DNA from: Sphingobacterium micropteri | GTDB lineage: Bacteria > Bacteroidota > Bacteroidia > Sphingobacteriales > Sphingobacteriaceae | Assembly: GCF_014692515.1 (NCBI RefSeq) | Contig: NZ_JACOIK010000004.1 | Location: forward strand, 1-64,000 | DNA length: 64,000 nucleotides | Reading direction: 5' to 3' | In this document: positions 43,501-52,543 of the stretch, piece by piece | Layout: each line of letters begins with the position of its first letter | How positions within the stretch are numbered: the first letter of the stretch is position 1 | The notes under the pieces: generated by a model | What the model saw: only the letters and a program-made list of their open reading frames with translations | Told to the model about the DNA's origin: nothing | Database searches by the model: none | Made by a program: the position numbers and the translations under genes

Positions 43501-44661
43501 ATGGAACGCGCAATAGTACACATGGACCTGGATACGTTTTTCGTATCCTGCGAGCGCTTGAACAACGACAAGCTGAGGGGTGTGCCGGTGATTATCGGTG
43601 GTGGCGAACGCGGGGTGGTAGCTTCCTGCTCCTATGAGGCTCGCTATTATGGGGTGCGCTCGGCCATGCCCATCAAGATGGCGCTGCGGCTATGCCCGGA
43701 AGCCAGGGTGATGAAGGGTGATATGGAAAAGTATTCCAAGCTCTCCCATACGGTGACGGAGGTGATCGAAGAAAAAGCGCCCGTCGTGGAGAAAGCCAGT
43801 ATCGATGAACACTACCTCGACATCACGGGTATGGACCGTTTTTTTGGCGCGTATAAATGGACGGAGGAACTAGCCCAATCCATCACCTACCATACGGGGC
43901 TGCCGATCAGCTTTGCGCTTTCGGTAAACAAAACGGTGGCCAAGATTGGCACCGGCGAGGCGAAGCCCATCGGCAAGAAGGAGATCAGCGCCGCAATGGT
44001 GCGTCCTTTCCTGAATCCACTGTCGATCAAAAAGATACCCATGGTGGGCGATGCCACCTTTCAGCTACTCTCGCGTATAGGCATCCGCCAGATACATACC
44101 TTGGCGGATATGCCAATGGAGGTATTGCAGCAGATGATCGGCAAGAATGGCATCGACCTCTGGAAGAAAGCCAACGGCATAGATTACACGCCTGTAGAGC
44201 CTTACACCGAACGCAAATCGATTTCGACAGAGCATACTTTCGGGCAGGATACGATCGATCTGGCCAAACTGCGCAGCATAATCGGCGGTATGGTGGAAAA
44301 GCTTGCCTACCAGCTACGCAGCGAGCAGTGGCTGACTGCTACCGTGGTGGTCAAAATACGCTACTCTAATTTCGACACCGAGACCAAGCAGTGCCGTATC
44401 CCCTATACTTCGGCGGACCATACGCTATCGCGTTGTGTGATGGAATTGTTCGATAAATTGTATAACAGGCGCATGCGCATCCGGCTGATCGGTGTGCGCC
44501 TGACGAATCTGGTGCGCGGCAGCCTGCAGATCAATATCTTTGAGGATACGCAGGAAATGGTGGCGCTCTATCAGGCGATGGATCGCATCAAAAACCGCTT
44601 TGGTGTGGACAAAGTGGGCAGGGCATCGGGATTCAAGGGGTTATCCCGGGAGGAGGTTTAA
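43501..44661 (+). CDS. dinB: Y-family DNA polymerase (DNA polymerase IV type)
   Basis: A 386-aa protein. HMDLDTFFVSCE at 7-18 provides the first catalytic Asp, YEARYYGVRSAMP at 46-58 is typical, and EKASIDEHYLDITG at about 97-110 carries the S-x-D-E active site. A helix-hairpin-helix and a little-finger domain follow. It copies damaged DNA. DnaE follows after two bases, with GGAGG in the end of this gene, so the two are translated together. GC is far above the neighbours. Confidence 0.9.
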   Translation: MERAIVHMDLDTFFVSCERLNNDKLRGVPVIIGGGERGVVASCSYEARYYGVRSAMPIKMALRLCPEARVMKGDMEKYSKLSHTVTEVIEEKAPVVEKASIDEHYLDITGMDRFFGAYKWTEELAQSITYHTGLPISFALSVNKTVAKIGTGEAKPIGKKEISAAMVRPFLNPLSIKKIPMVGDATFQLLSRIGIRQIHTLADMPMEVLQQMIGKNGIDLWKKANGIDYTPVEPYTERKSISTEHTFGQDTIDLAKLRSIIGGMVEKLAYQLRSEQWLTATVVVKIRYSNFDTETKQCRIPYTSADHTLSRCVMELFDKLYNRRMRIRLIGVRLTNLVRGSLQINIFEDTQEMVALYQAMDRIKNRFGVDKVGRASGFKGLSREEV

Positions 44662-44663
44662 GC

Positions 44664-47600
44664 ATGTACCTGAACTGCCACTCCTACCACAGTCTGCGCT
44701 ACGGCACGCTTTCATTGGAAACGCTGGTGCAGCAGGCGCTTGCCTGCGGGGCAACTTCGCTCGCCTTGACGGACATCAATACCGTGACGGGGATCTATGA
44801 TTTTGCCAAAATATGCCGCGAGGAAGGGATAAAACCTGTGGCGGGCATGGAATTCCGTGAGGGAAACCGGCTACTCTACATCGGCTTGGCGAAAACGCAA
44901 CGGGGTATCGGGGAGCTGTGCCGACTGCTCACGGCCCGCAACTGCGAGGGTATACCGCTCCCCGATCGGGCTCCAGATTTCCAAGATGTCATCACGATCT
45001 ATCCGCTTTCCAATGTGCCGCAGCAGCTGAGGGAGGACGAATATATCGGCATCCGCCCCAGCGAATTGAACCTGCTGGTACAGGAAAAATGGAAAAGCTT
45101 GTTGCCGCGCATGCTGGCGCTAAACCCGGTAACGGTATCGGGCAAAAAGGAGCATAACCTGCACCGTATCCTGCGCGCTATCGACCTGAACGTGGTGCTG
45201 TCCCGCTTGTCGGAAGATGCTTGCTGCCGTGCCGATGAATATATGCGGCCTGCCGGGGAACTAATAGAAATATTTGGGGATTACCCACCGCTCATAGCCA
45301 ATACGGCGCGCGTAATGGAAGCTTGCGATTTTGCGTTTGATTTTAAAACACCCAAAAACAAAAGGCACTATACAGGAAACCGTGAGGGTGATATCAAGTT
45401 GTTGACGGGGCTGGCTTATGCGGGTTTGAAAAAGCGTTATGGGGAGAAAAACCGATCTGCGCGGGAGCGTGTGGAAAAAGAGCTGAGGGTAATCGATGAG
45501 CTGGGATTCAGCGGTTATTTCTTGATTACCTGGGATATCGTTCGCTACAGCAACAGCATGGGCTTTATGCACGTGGGCCGGGGCAGCGGGGCGAACAGCA
45601 TCGTGGCATACTGCCTCGGCATTACGGATATATGCCCGTTGGAGCTTGATCTGTATTTTGAGCGCTTCCTGAACCTCAACCGCAAGACACCGCCGGATTT
45701 TGATATTGATTGGAGCTGGCAGGAAAGGGATGTAATATTGCAGTATATATTTGACCGCTATGGCAAGGAACATGTGGCTTTCTGCGGCACGAATGTGGAA
45801 TTTAAGTACCGCTCGATATTCCGGGAGGTGGGCAAGGTATTTGGTCTGCCAAAGGAGGAACTGGACGGGCTGGCAACCCAGCCGATGGAGCTGCACGATA
45901 ACAACGCGGTGGTGGCGGCTGTACACAAGTATGGCAAGATGCTCGAAAAGTTTCCTAACCAGCGGAGTATGCATGCCTGTGGGATATTGATATCGGAAAC
46001 GCCGATAACCGATTATACGGCTCTGGAGATGCCGCCCAAGGGTTTTCCGATTGTGCAGTTTGATATGCATGTGGCGGAAGATATCGGTTTTGAAAAGTTC
46101 GATATCTTGAGCCAGCGGGGTCTGGGCAGCATCAATGACGCGGTTAAACTGATCAGGAAAAACCGGGGCATACAGGTAGATATTCGGGATACGACGCTCT
46201 CCAAGGGGGAAATGCGCTGCAATGATTTTCTGGCCCGCGGCCAGACGATCGGCTGCTTCTACATTGAGTCGCCGGCCATGCGCGGGCTGCTGCGCCGCCT
46301 CAAGTGCGACAACTACCCGACGCTGGTGGCGGCTTCTTCCATCATCCGCCCGGGGGTGGCGCAATCGGGTATGATGAAGGAGTATATATTCCGGCATAAC
46401 TATCCGGATCGTTTTGAGTATTTCCACGAGGTATTCGAGGAGCATCTGGGCGATACGTACGGTATCATGGTGTACCAGGAGGACGTGATCAAGATTGCGA
46501 TGCATTTTGGTGGCCTATCGGCGGCTAATGGAGATATTCTACGGCGGGCCATGAGCGGAAAAGGTCGGTCGCTGTCGGCCTTGCAGCGGGTGAAGGACAA
46601 CTTTTTTGCGTCCTGCGCACGTTTGGGGCATTCGGAGGAGCTGAGCCGCGAGGTGTACCGCCAGATCGAGTCGTTCGCTGGCTATTCGTTCTGTAAGGCG
46701 CATTCTGCTTCTTATGCGGTGGAGAGTTACCAGAGTCTTTACTTAAAGGTGTATTATCCGCTGGAATTTATAGTGGCGGTGATCAATAACCAGGGTGGTT
46801 TCTACCGCACGGAGGTGTATGTGCACGAGGCGCGTATGTCGGGCGCGCATATCTTGAACCCATGCATCAACAAAAGTGGTTATGAGACGACCTTATATGG
46901 CCGGGATGTGTATCTGGGCCTGATGCTCCTGCAGGGATTGGAAAGTAGGCTGGCGGAGGGTATCGTGGAAGAGCGTGAACGCAACGGCGACTTCGTGTCA
47001 CTGGAGGATTTTGTGCGGCGTATACCGATCGGCATCGAGGGGGTGCAGCTGCTCATCTTTATCGGGGCTTTCCGTTTTACGGGGAAGTCGAAAAGTGAGC
47101 TGTTGGTGCAGGCAAGACTGCTGCTGGTAAATTTTAAAGCGGAACAGCGCATGCCACTTTTGCTGCGGGAACCGGCCAAGGAATGGTCGCTCCCGAAGTT
47201 GGAGCGTTCTTACTTCGAGGATGCTTTTGATGAGATCGAACTGCTGGGCTTTCCGGTTTCCTGCTCGCCTTTTGATCTGTTGCAGACGGCTTTTCGGGGA
47301 GATTTGATGGTGAATGACCTGGTGAACTGCCACAAGAAGCAGGTCCGGATGCTGGCTTATCTCATCGCGCGCAAGCATGTGCCGACGAAAAGGGGCGCAA
47401 TGTACTTTGGTACGTGGATCGATGTGAACGGTGATTACTTCGATACGGCGCATTTTCCGGACTGCCTAGAGCGCTACCCTTTCAAGGGTGGCGGCTGTTA
47501 TTTGTTGCTCGGCACGGTAGAGGTGGATTACCACTTCCCTACCTTGACGATCCATAAGATGGCCAAGTTGCCTTTTATCCCGGATCCGCGGTACAACCAC

Positions 47601-47717
47601 GACCGCGATAGCCAGTACAAGATTCATCAGCAGATTCGTGAGGATGTGAGCATGACGCATCGCAAGCCTTATCCGCAGGAACACGAGATCGGGCTGCCGA
47701 GGCGGAAGATGGGGTGA
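44664..47717 (+). CDS. DnaE-type DNA polymerase III alpha subunit (accessory, error-prone type)
   Basis: A 1,017-aa protein. The N-terminal PHP-like domain starts YLNCHSYHSLRYGTLSLE and has LALTDINTVTG where a full PHP has DHN, so its metal site is degenerate. The C-family polymerase core has GRGSGANSIVAYCLGI, PPDFDIDWSWQERD (catalytic Asp residues) and the finger segment GYSFCKAHSASYAVESYQSL. It is shorter than a replicative DnaE and is paired with DinB, so a role in translesion synthesis is likely, as for DnaE2. Confidence 0.85.
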   Translation: MYLNCHSYHSLRYGTLSLETLVQQALACGATSLALTDINTVTGIYDFAKICREEGIKPVAGMEFREGNRLLYIGLAKTQRGIGELCRLLTARNCEGIPLPDRAPDFQDVITIYPLSNVPQQLREDEYIGIRPSELNLLVQEKWKSLLPRMLALNPVTVSGKKEHNLHRILRAIDLNVVLSRLSEDACCRADEYMRPAGELIEIFGDYPPLIANTARVMEACDFAFDFKTPKNKRHYTGNREGDIKLLTGLAYAGLKKRYGEKNRSARERVEKELRVIDELGFSGYFLITWDIVRYSNSMGFMHVGRGSGANSIVAYCLGITDICPLELDLYFERFLNLNRKTPPDFDIDWSWQERDVILQYIFDRYGKEHVAFCGTNVEFKYRSIFREVGKVFGLPKEELDGLATQPMELHDNNAVVAAVHKYGKMLEKFPNQRSMHACGILISETPITDYTALEMPPKGFPIVQFDMHVAEDIGFEKFDILSQRGLGSINDAVKLIRKNRGIQVDIRDTTLSKGEMRCNDFLARGQTIGCFYIESPAMRGLLRRLKCDNYPTLVAASSIIRPGVAQSGMMKEYIFRHNYPDRFEYFHEVFEEHLGDTYGIMVYQEDVIKIAMHFGGLSAANGDILRRAMSGKGRSLSALQRVKDNFFASCARLGHSEELSREVYRQIESFAGYSFCKAHSASYAVESYQSLYLKVYYPLEFIVAVINNQGGFYRTEVYVHEARMSGAHILNPCINKSGYETTLYGRDVYLGLMLLQGLESRLAEGIVEERERNGDFVSLEDFVRRIPIGIEGVQLLIFIGAFRFTGKSKSELLVQARLLLVNFKAEQRMPLLLREPAKEWSLPKLERSYFEDAFDEIELLGFPVSCSPFDLLQTAFRGDLMVNDLVNCHKKQVRMLAYLIARKHVPTKRGAMYFGTWIDVNGDYFDTAHFPDCLERYPFKGGGCYLLLGTVEVDYHFPTLTIHKMAKLPFIPDPRYNHDRDSQYKIHQQIREDVSMTHRKPYPQEHEIGLPRRKMG

Positions 47718-47753
47718 AGATTTTTATTGGGTCATAGAAGCTCAGCCCGGAAT

Positions 47754-48224
47754 TCAGCGATACCTTATAACTATTGTTCTTGATTTATTGTTATTTTCAT
47801 CTAGCTTTTCCTTAATTTTATCATAAATCAACCGTTCAAACTTTTTGATTTCCTTCCTATTCTCAAAGTAATTAAAATCTTTATTCATTTTCTTTGTCTC
47901 GCCCTTATCGCGTTTTTCAAACTCTACTAAGGTTAATGTTGTTTCACCGCTCTTTCTTCCTCTGAGGAATGTTCGGACAACCTCTCCACTATCTTCGTAG
48001 AAAAAATCTACTTTCGAATAGTATCCTGTGTGATCAATTTCAAACTGTAGCAATGCCTGCGTAGGAAAAAGCGCTGGGTCGCTATTTTTTAAATTAACTA
48101 TCGCACTTTTAACGCTGTCCAGCGGAGCAGCTATCTCCCATTTTTCGGCGAAGGGATAAGATCCTCCAAAACTACCTACCTTTCTTCGTAAAAGCTCGTA
48201 CTCTGTTCTAAAATGGACATTTGA
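47754..48224 (-). pseudogene. Hypothetical gene without a start, 5' truncated
   Basis: An open frame of 157 codons without a convincing start reads VHFRTEYELLRRKVGSFGGS, then EIAAPLDSVKSAIVNLKNSD and FEIDHTGYYSKVDFFYEDSG. The 99-aa form starting at 48053 is a TTG start within it. The body looks like a small beta-rich cytosolic protein, and its 5' end is missing upstream of a TAA at 48225. Confidence 0.4.
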
Positions 48225-48348
48225 TTAGGTTTTATTTTGGCTTCAAAAGACGTAAAAAAGTTTATTTTTTGTTTAGCTATTTCTAAAGATAAACATATTC
48301 TTGAGATAAAGAATAATAAAACGGAATCCCTCAATCGTATTCGAATAT

Positions 48349-48951
48349 TTATCTCCTCATCCGACTCCTAAAATACCGCTCCGTCTCCTTGTCCATAAAA
48401 TACACATAACACGCCTTCATACCACGACCTAGTAATACCCGGTACGTATTCTTGACCAACTGCACAAAATTCTCGCTTCCCTTCACCTGTCCATCGTGTT
48501 AGTTTTCCGAGAATCCCTCCCATTCGCCGGTATCCGGGTTATATTTAAGATCATTGCCAAAAATGACACCGGCATAGTCACACTCAAAGCCCTGTGCCGT
48601 ATAGACACAGCCCACCTGATCGATACCTGCCTCGTCATAAGCCCAATATTGTGATTTGGGAATACCACGGCGCATACCTTTGGTATTCTCGTCTGCATTC
48701 CAAGGCCGTATATAATCTCCCACGACAACATCTTTGTGCAATTCCCCTTCGGCATCTGCCTGTTTGGTCCAAGGCCAACAGAAACCTGCCATCACCCGGC
48801 CGGTATAACCTTCTGCAACTTTATCACGAATGGCCTGCTCCAGTGCATGCGGACTTTCCATGATACGGAACTCGAAGGCATCCTCCTGTCGCCACTCGGT
48901 GGTAGCGATCTGCCGGATATGAAGCGTATGGTCGATCCATTGTCGGGACAT
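48349..48951 (-). pseudogene. DUF2075 helicase-like C-terminal relic with a nonsense codon
   Basis: The frame reads GRVMAGFCWPWTKQADAEGE, PKSQYWAYDEAGIDQVGCVYTAQGFECDY and ends GFSEN, then a TAA, and continues in the same frame with HDGQVKGSENFVQLVKNTYR and VLLGRGMKACYVYFMD to 48349. This is the C-terminal third of DUF2075 (Schlafen-type) helicases. The 5' two thirds are missing. A single stop separates the last 47 codons. Confidence 0.7.
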
Positions 48952-49024
48952 CTGAAACGGTTGGGATATTCATAACGCAATTAATACTCAATCGTGACGC
49001 AATTGACGCAATTAATGACGCAAT

Positions 49025-49678
49025 TCAATTTAAGGTATAATAGGCACCAGCACCTTTCACTCCACTGGATTTAAACAATTTTTTATCTACTAATTCTTTG
49101 ATGTCCCGTGTTGCTGTTTCTCTAGATATACTATTCAACGTCTGATAATCACTATTCGTGATTTTCCCTTTCTCTTTAGCAAACAACACCGCTTTCACTT
49201 GCCGGCCGTTCAATCCAAGAGACTCAAGATACTCTGTGTTATAAATATCCTTCTTGAATATAACCCAAAAATCCGATCCCTCCACAAGATAACTTGGTTC
49301 GGGAAGACCACCAGCTACACACAATTCCGTCATTTTGCTAATACCACGTCCCCAGGACTCCACATAACCGCTACGGAAAAAAGAGTTTGCTATATCCGGA
49401 TTATATGGCCGGGACGAATGGCTTTTTAATAAATTACCCACCGTCCAGTTTTCCGGGAGATGCCCCTCATTCCAAATCATAAGCTTATCAAGATATATCT
49501 GTTCAAACAAATTTCCATGAACTTCATCTTGAAATATGAGGTCTGCTTCCCGCTCAAAATACCCAATCTTAACATAAGCTCCCGTTATATCTAGCTTGTG
49601 GCAAATCTGGCGGGAATTAAGGAAAATTATCAAATTATGGGACATAATTACGACCTTTATATAATGAGCATGTCGCAA
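49025..49678 (-). pseudogene. Schlafen/AlbA-type ATP-binding protein relic with an internal deletion
   Basis: GAYVKIGYFEREADLIFQDE comes from the first domain of AlbA_2/HATPase_c_4 proteins, but it is followed at once by LDKLMIWNEGHLPENW, SSRPYNPDIANSFF and GYVESWGRGISKM of the second, so 50-60 codons between FEQ and the second domain are missing. The N-terminal third is missing too. The C-terminus has an HTH (ITNSDYQTLNSISRETATRD). Its upstream end overlaps the divergent gene at 49664. Confidence 0.6.
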
Positions 49679-50590
49679 GAAATATGGAAAGAATTTGTTA
49701 AAAAGTATCCACAGGCAAATAGTGGTAAACTATCTATCGAGCAGATCAATGTCCTGATGGCTGAATATATAGAGAAACGCAATGCGTCAGCAGTCGATGA
49801 TTTTGATGGACTCAGCCCACACCAAATGCATCTCCTACTCCACTACCCCTTAGCTGAGGATAGCCCATTGAAATGGGTAGCTCCTCATTATGAAAGCGAT
49901 TTGGCTGCAATCCCGTTATTGGTACTATCCGACATGCTGTTAGCAGAAATACAGAAAGCCGGCGAGCTCAGACTCACCGCGAAAGGTAATCTTCCGGTAG
50001 CGGTGTGCACATTGTTGGTAAAGAAAAATTTAATCTACTGGAAGTACATGAAATACGTGAAAATACTTTCGGAGGATAATATTCCATATATATGGCCAAT
50101 CAAGGAGTACCTCACTACGGAAGGCTTGATCAAGAAACGTAATAACAAGCTGGCCGTGACAAAAAAGGGTGAAAAGTACCCGAAACTTGCTCACAGCGAG
50201 AGACTACAGCAACTACTTTCCTTTTTTACCGCTCGATTTAACTGGCAGAATCTTTACGGCATAGAAGATGACGGAGAAATTGGCAACATGGGATGGGCGT
50301 TTTCGCTCTATCTGTTCAGGAAATATGGTCACGAAACGAAAAACGCCCAATTCTATGCGGATAAATGGATTCGTGCATTTCATACACAATACTGGACGGA
50401 ACGGAATAATCCCGCTTACAATGCGATCATATCCGATATTAAATATGCGTATGAACACCGATTTTTCGGGTGCTTTGCCAAGTGGTTCGGTTTTGCGGAG
50501 GTTGAAGAAATTCAAATTCCGCAACAGGTTATATCGCTGATGGAAGTAAAGAAGTCTGAAACGCTGGACAAGTGCTTTGGAATGATATAG
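49664..50590 (+). CDS. Conserved hypothetical protein, 308 aa
   Basis: Starts MSMSQEIWKEFVKKYPQANS. The segment DDFDGLSPHQMHLLLHYPLA is a recognisable signature of uncharacterised Bacteroidota and Firmicutes proteins. An internal helical part has WPIKEYLTTEGLIKKRNNKLAVTKKGE with a winged-helix look. I prefer the ATG at 49664; the frame is open further up. Function unknown. Confidence 0.55.
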   Translation: MSMSQEIWKEFVKKYPQANSGKLSIEQINVLMAEYIEKRNASAVDDFDGLSPHQMHLLLHYPLAEDSPLKWVAPHYESDLAAIPLLVLSDMLLAEIQKAGELRLTAKGNLPVAVCTLLVKKNLIYWKYMKYVKILSEDNIPYIWPIKEYLTTEGLIKKRNNKLAVTKKGEKYPKLAHSERLQQLLSFFTARFNWQNLYGIEDDGEIGNMGWAFSLYLFRKYGHETKNAQFYADKWIRAFHTQYWTERNNPAYNAIISDIKYAYEHRFFGCFAKWFGFAEVEEIQIPQQVISLMEVKKSETLDKCFGMI

Positions 50591-50880
50591 GACAATCCGT
50601 TACTTACACAGTTTGAAGTGAAATTGCTTTACAGGCAAAGATTGCAGGTCGGTTTTTTGCTTTTCGACCTTGGTCTGTCTTAATGATTATAGCTTCCTAA
50701 GTTAGTTTAAATTCAGCGCTATGTAATAAATGTTCGCTATGCTCCCAAATTAACTAATTGCCGTATTTGTATATGCTTTATATATACACTTTTTCACGAT
50801 GTAGATCGTTTGTAATGTGGAATAGGCGATAGATTCATTTTTTTAATCTGATTTTTGTTACAAACAAAAAATAAAACATT
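50591..50880. other. Intergenic region with a gene scrap and a hairpin
   Basis: 50595-50620 is a 26-base exact copy of part of the Abi HEPN gene at 2166-2191, coding there for PLLTQFEV. AGGTCG and CGACCT at 50646 and 50665 form a small hairpin. The rest is AT-rich. Confidence 0.6.
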
Positions 50881-51009
50881 ATGACTCCGAAAGTGCGATC
50901 AATTTTAAGTTATCTTGGCATCCATCTATTTCTGATTCTGATGATTTTCGGAATCATCAATGCTGCAAACGATGTAAAAAACGTTACCACTAATCGGGAA
51001 ACTGATTGA
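50881..51009 (+). CDS. Small single-pass membrane protein, 42 aa
   Basis: MTPKVRSILSYLGIHLFLIL, hydrophobic to about residue 25, then INAANDVKNVTTNRETD. One membrane segment with a basic N-terminus. Function unknown; overlaps the frame of the next ORF only by its stop. Confidence 0.35.
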   Translation: MTPKVRSILSYLGIHLFLILMIFGIINAANDVKNVTTNRETD

Positions 51010-51047
51010 AAACAAATTTGATTTTATTGATAAATAAACGAAAAATT

Positions 51048-51513
51048 ATGAAAAGAACATTTTTTTTATTTATAGCTGTATCCTTGCTCACTACTTCATG
51101 TCGTAAAGATGATGATAATTACAACAACGACACGATTAATCCGGAACTGCTTGTCGCAACATGGAGACCAACTTCTGCCAAAATAATTTCAGGCGTGGAC
51201 GGCTCTACGTTAGATCCACTTGATATTCCCACGTGCAGAAATCTGTGGGAATATATTTATGAATCCAATGGCAGCTTTATCCTTAAAAAATATGCAAAAA
51301 ATGCTGATGGCGAATGTACTAGGCGCGAAGATTGGGACGATCATGGTATTTATACTTTTGATCCATCAACCAACACACTGAAAATGGAAGATGATGAAGG
51401 TATACTTGGAGAAACAGAAATCTTCTGAAATGCAGATGCGCCAGGAAACTTATGACGAAGACAACGACGGCGTCAGAGATTTTAATTTAATTATATTTCA
51501 CAAGGCAAATTAA
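51048..51513 (+). pseudogene. Lipocalin-like lipoprotein with a frameshift
   Basis: MKRTFFLFIAVSLLTTSC is a lipoprotein signal (Cys18), then ELLVATWRPTSAKI and the WEYIYESNGSFILKKY strand of lipocalin-like family proteins. The frame ends at 51428 with GETEIF, but a shifted frame from 51430 reads ETYDEDNDGVRDFNLIIFHK, the usual closing strand. A one-base change near 51425 would restore it. It may be a sequencing error or real decay. Confidence 0.6.
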
Positions 51514-51514
51514 T

Positions 51515-51937
51515 ATGGCAAATACAATCCACGGAATATTGGTAGTACTCGGACTGGTGCTGTTGGCATCGGGAGTTGGTATCTTTATCAGTTCCTGAAA
51601 ATTTCTTGCTGCCGGAATCAAAACAGAAGCCACGGTAATTGACAATATTGCATTGAAATCTACCGACAACAACCGCATGTCTATTATGTATGCACCCCTA
51701 TTAGAATACGATGTAAAGGGCGAGAGGAAAACCTACACACCTAACGCACGTGCCATTCCACCGGCTTACGATATTGGCGAAAAAGTACCGATTGTGTACA
51801 GCGCAAAAAACTATCAGAATGTACGCATCGTTTCGTATTGGGGCATTTATTTGGGCAGCAATATTCTGCTGGCTTTTTCACTGCCTATGTTGCTCATTGG
51901 TGCAGGTTACTTTTTGTTTAAATGGGGAATATTTTAA
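51515..51937 (+). pseudogene. DUF3592-type membrane protein with an in-frame stop
   Basis: ATG at 51515 opens MANTIHGILVVLGLVLLASG (first membrane segment), then a TGA after FISS, and the same frame continues KFLAAGIKTEATVIDNIALK, a central EYDVKGERKTYTPNARA domain and a second membrane segment ending FLFKWGIF. This is the DUF3592 layout. One changed codon would restore a 140-aa protein. Confidence 0.6.
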
Positions 51938-51947
51938 TAAAAATCGT

Positions 51948-52496
51948 ATGTCAGAACAATGTTCACTTTATATCAACATTCAAATCAAAGAAGAAAAACT
52001 TCAACAGTTTTTTCAGGAGAAACCTTTGCCACAAAGCATTGACGAAAACTGGTTGCAATGGTGGGACAACCGTGAAATGAGTGGCAAAAAACCATTGTCA
52101 AATACTCCACATTTTCACGTTCAGCATAACCGTGCGGTCTTTGATCAACTGCTTAATGGACGAGATTTTGGAAGTGTGGAGCATTACGATAAAGATGAAG
52201 AAAGTTGGACATTTATCACTATTTTCTTCAGTGAAAATTATTTAGAAATACTACCAATGCTTGCCCTGCTGAAACAATTAGCACTCTTGCAGGATACAGC
52301 AAATACGGGTGTTTCTTTTATTTACGATTATAATTGGGGGCAGTATGAGGTGATGGCGTATCTGGCATTTGCCAATCAGCAGGCGTTATTAAAAAATTAT
52401 GTAACACCGCAAGAAATTGAACCTGCCCTTTTGAAAGAAGCCAATGAAATACTGGAAGCTGCGGTGAAAAAATTCAACCAACAATTTGAAGATTAA
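51948..52496 (+). CDS. Conserved hypothetical protein, 182 aa
   Basis: Starts at the ATG at 51948, 10 bases after the previous frame: MSEQCSLYINIQIKEEKLQQ. Aromatic-rich middle (NWLQWWDNREMSGKKPL) and a helical end (LLKEANEILEAAVKKF). Probably cytosolic. It looks like an operon mate of the membrane protein before it. Function unknown. Confidence 0.55.
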   Translation: MSEQCSLYINIQIKEEKLQQFFQEKPLPQSIDENWLQWWDNREMSGKKPLSNTPHFHVQHNRAVFDQLLNGRDFGSVEHYDKDEESWTFITIFFSENYLEILPMLALLKQLALLQDTANTGVSFIYDYNWGQYEVMAYLAFANQQALLKNYVTPQEIEPALLKEANEILEAAVKKFNQQFED

Positions 52497-52543
52497 TAAT
52501 CTAAAACTTGAGTGATTATGCAGACAAACATCGTTGGAAATAA

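Noticed and set aside
44664..47700. Several long ORFs on the minus strand across dnaE (for example 45261-46505)
   Set aside because: They are antisense shadows of a GC-rich gene and have no motif.
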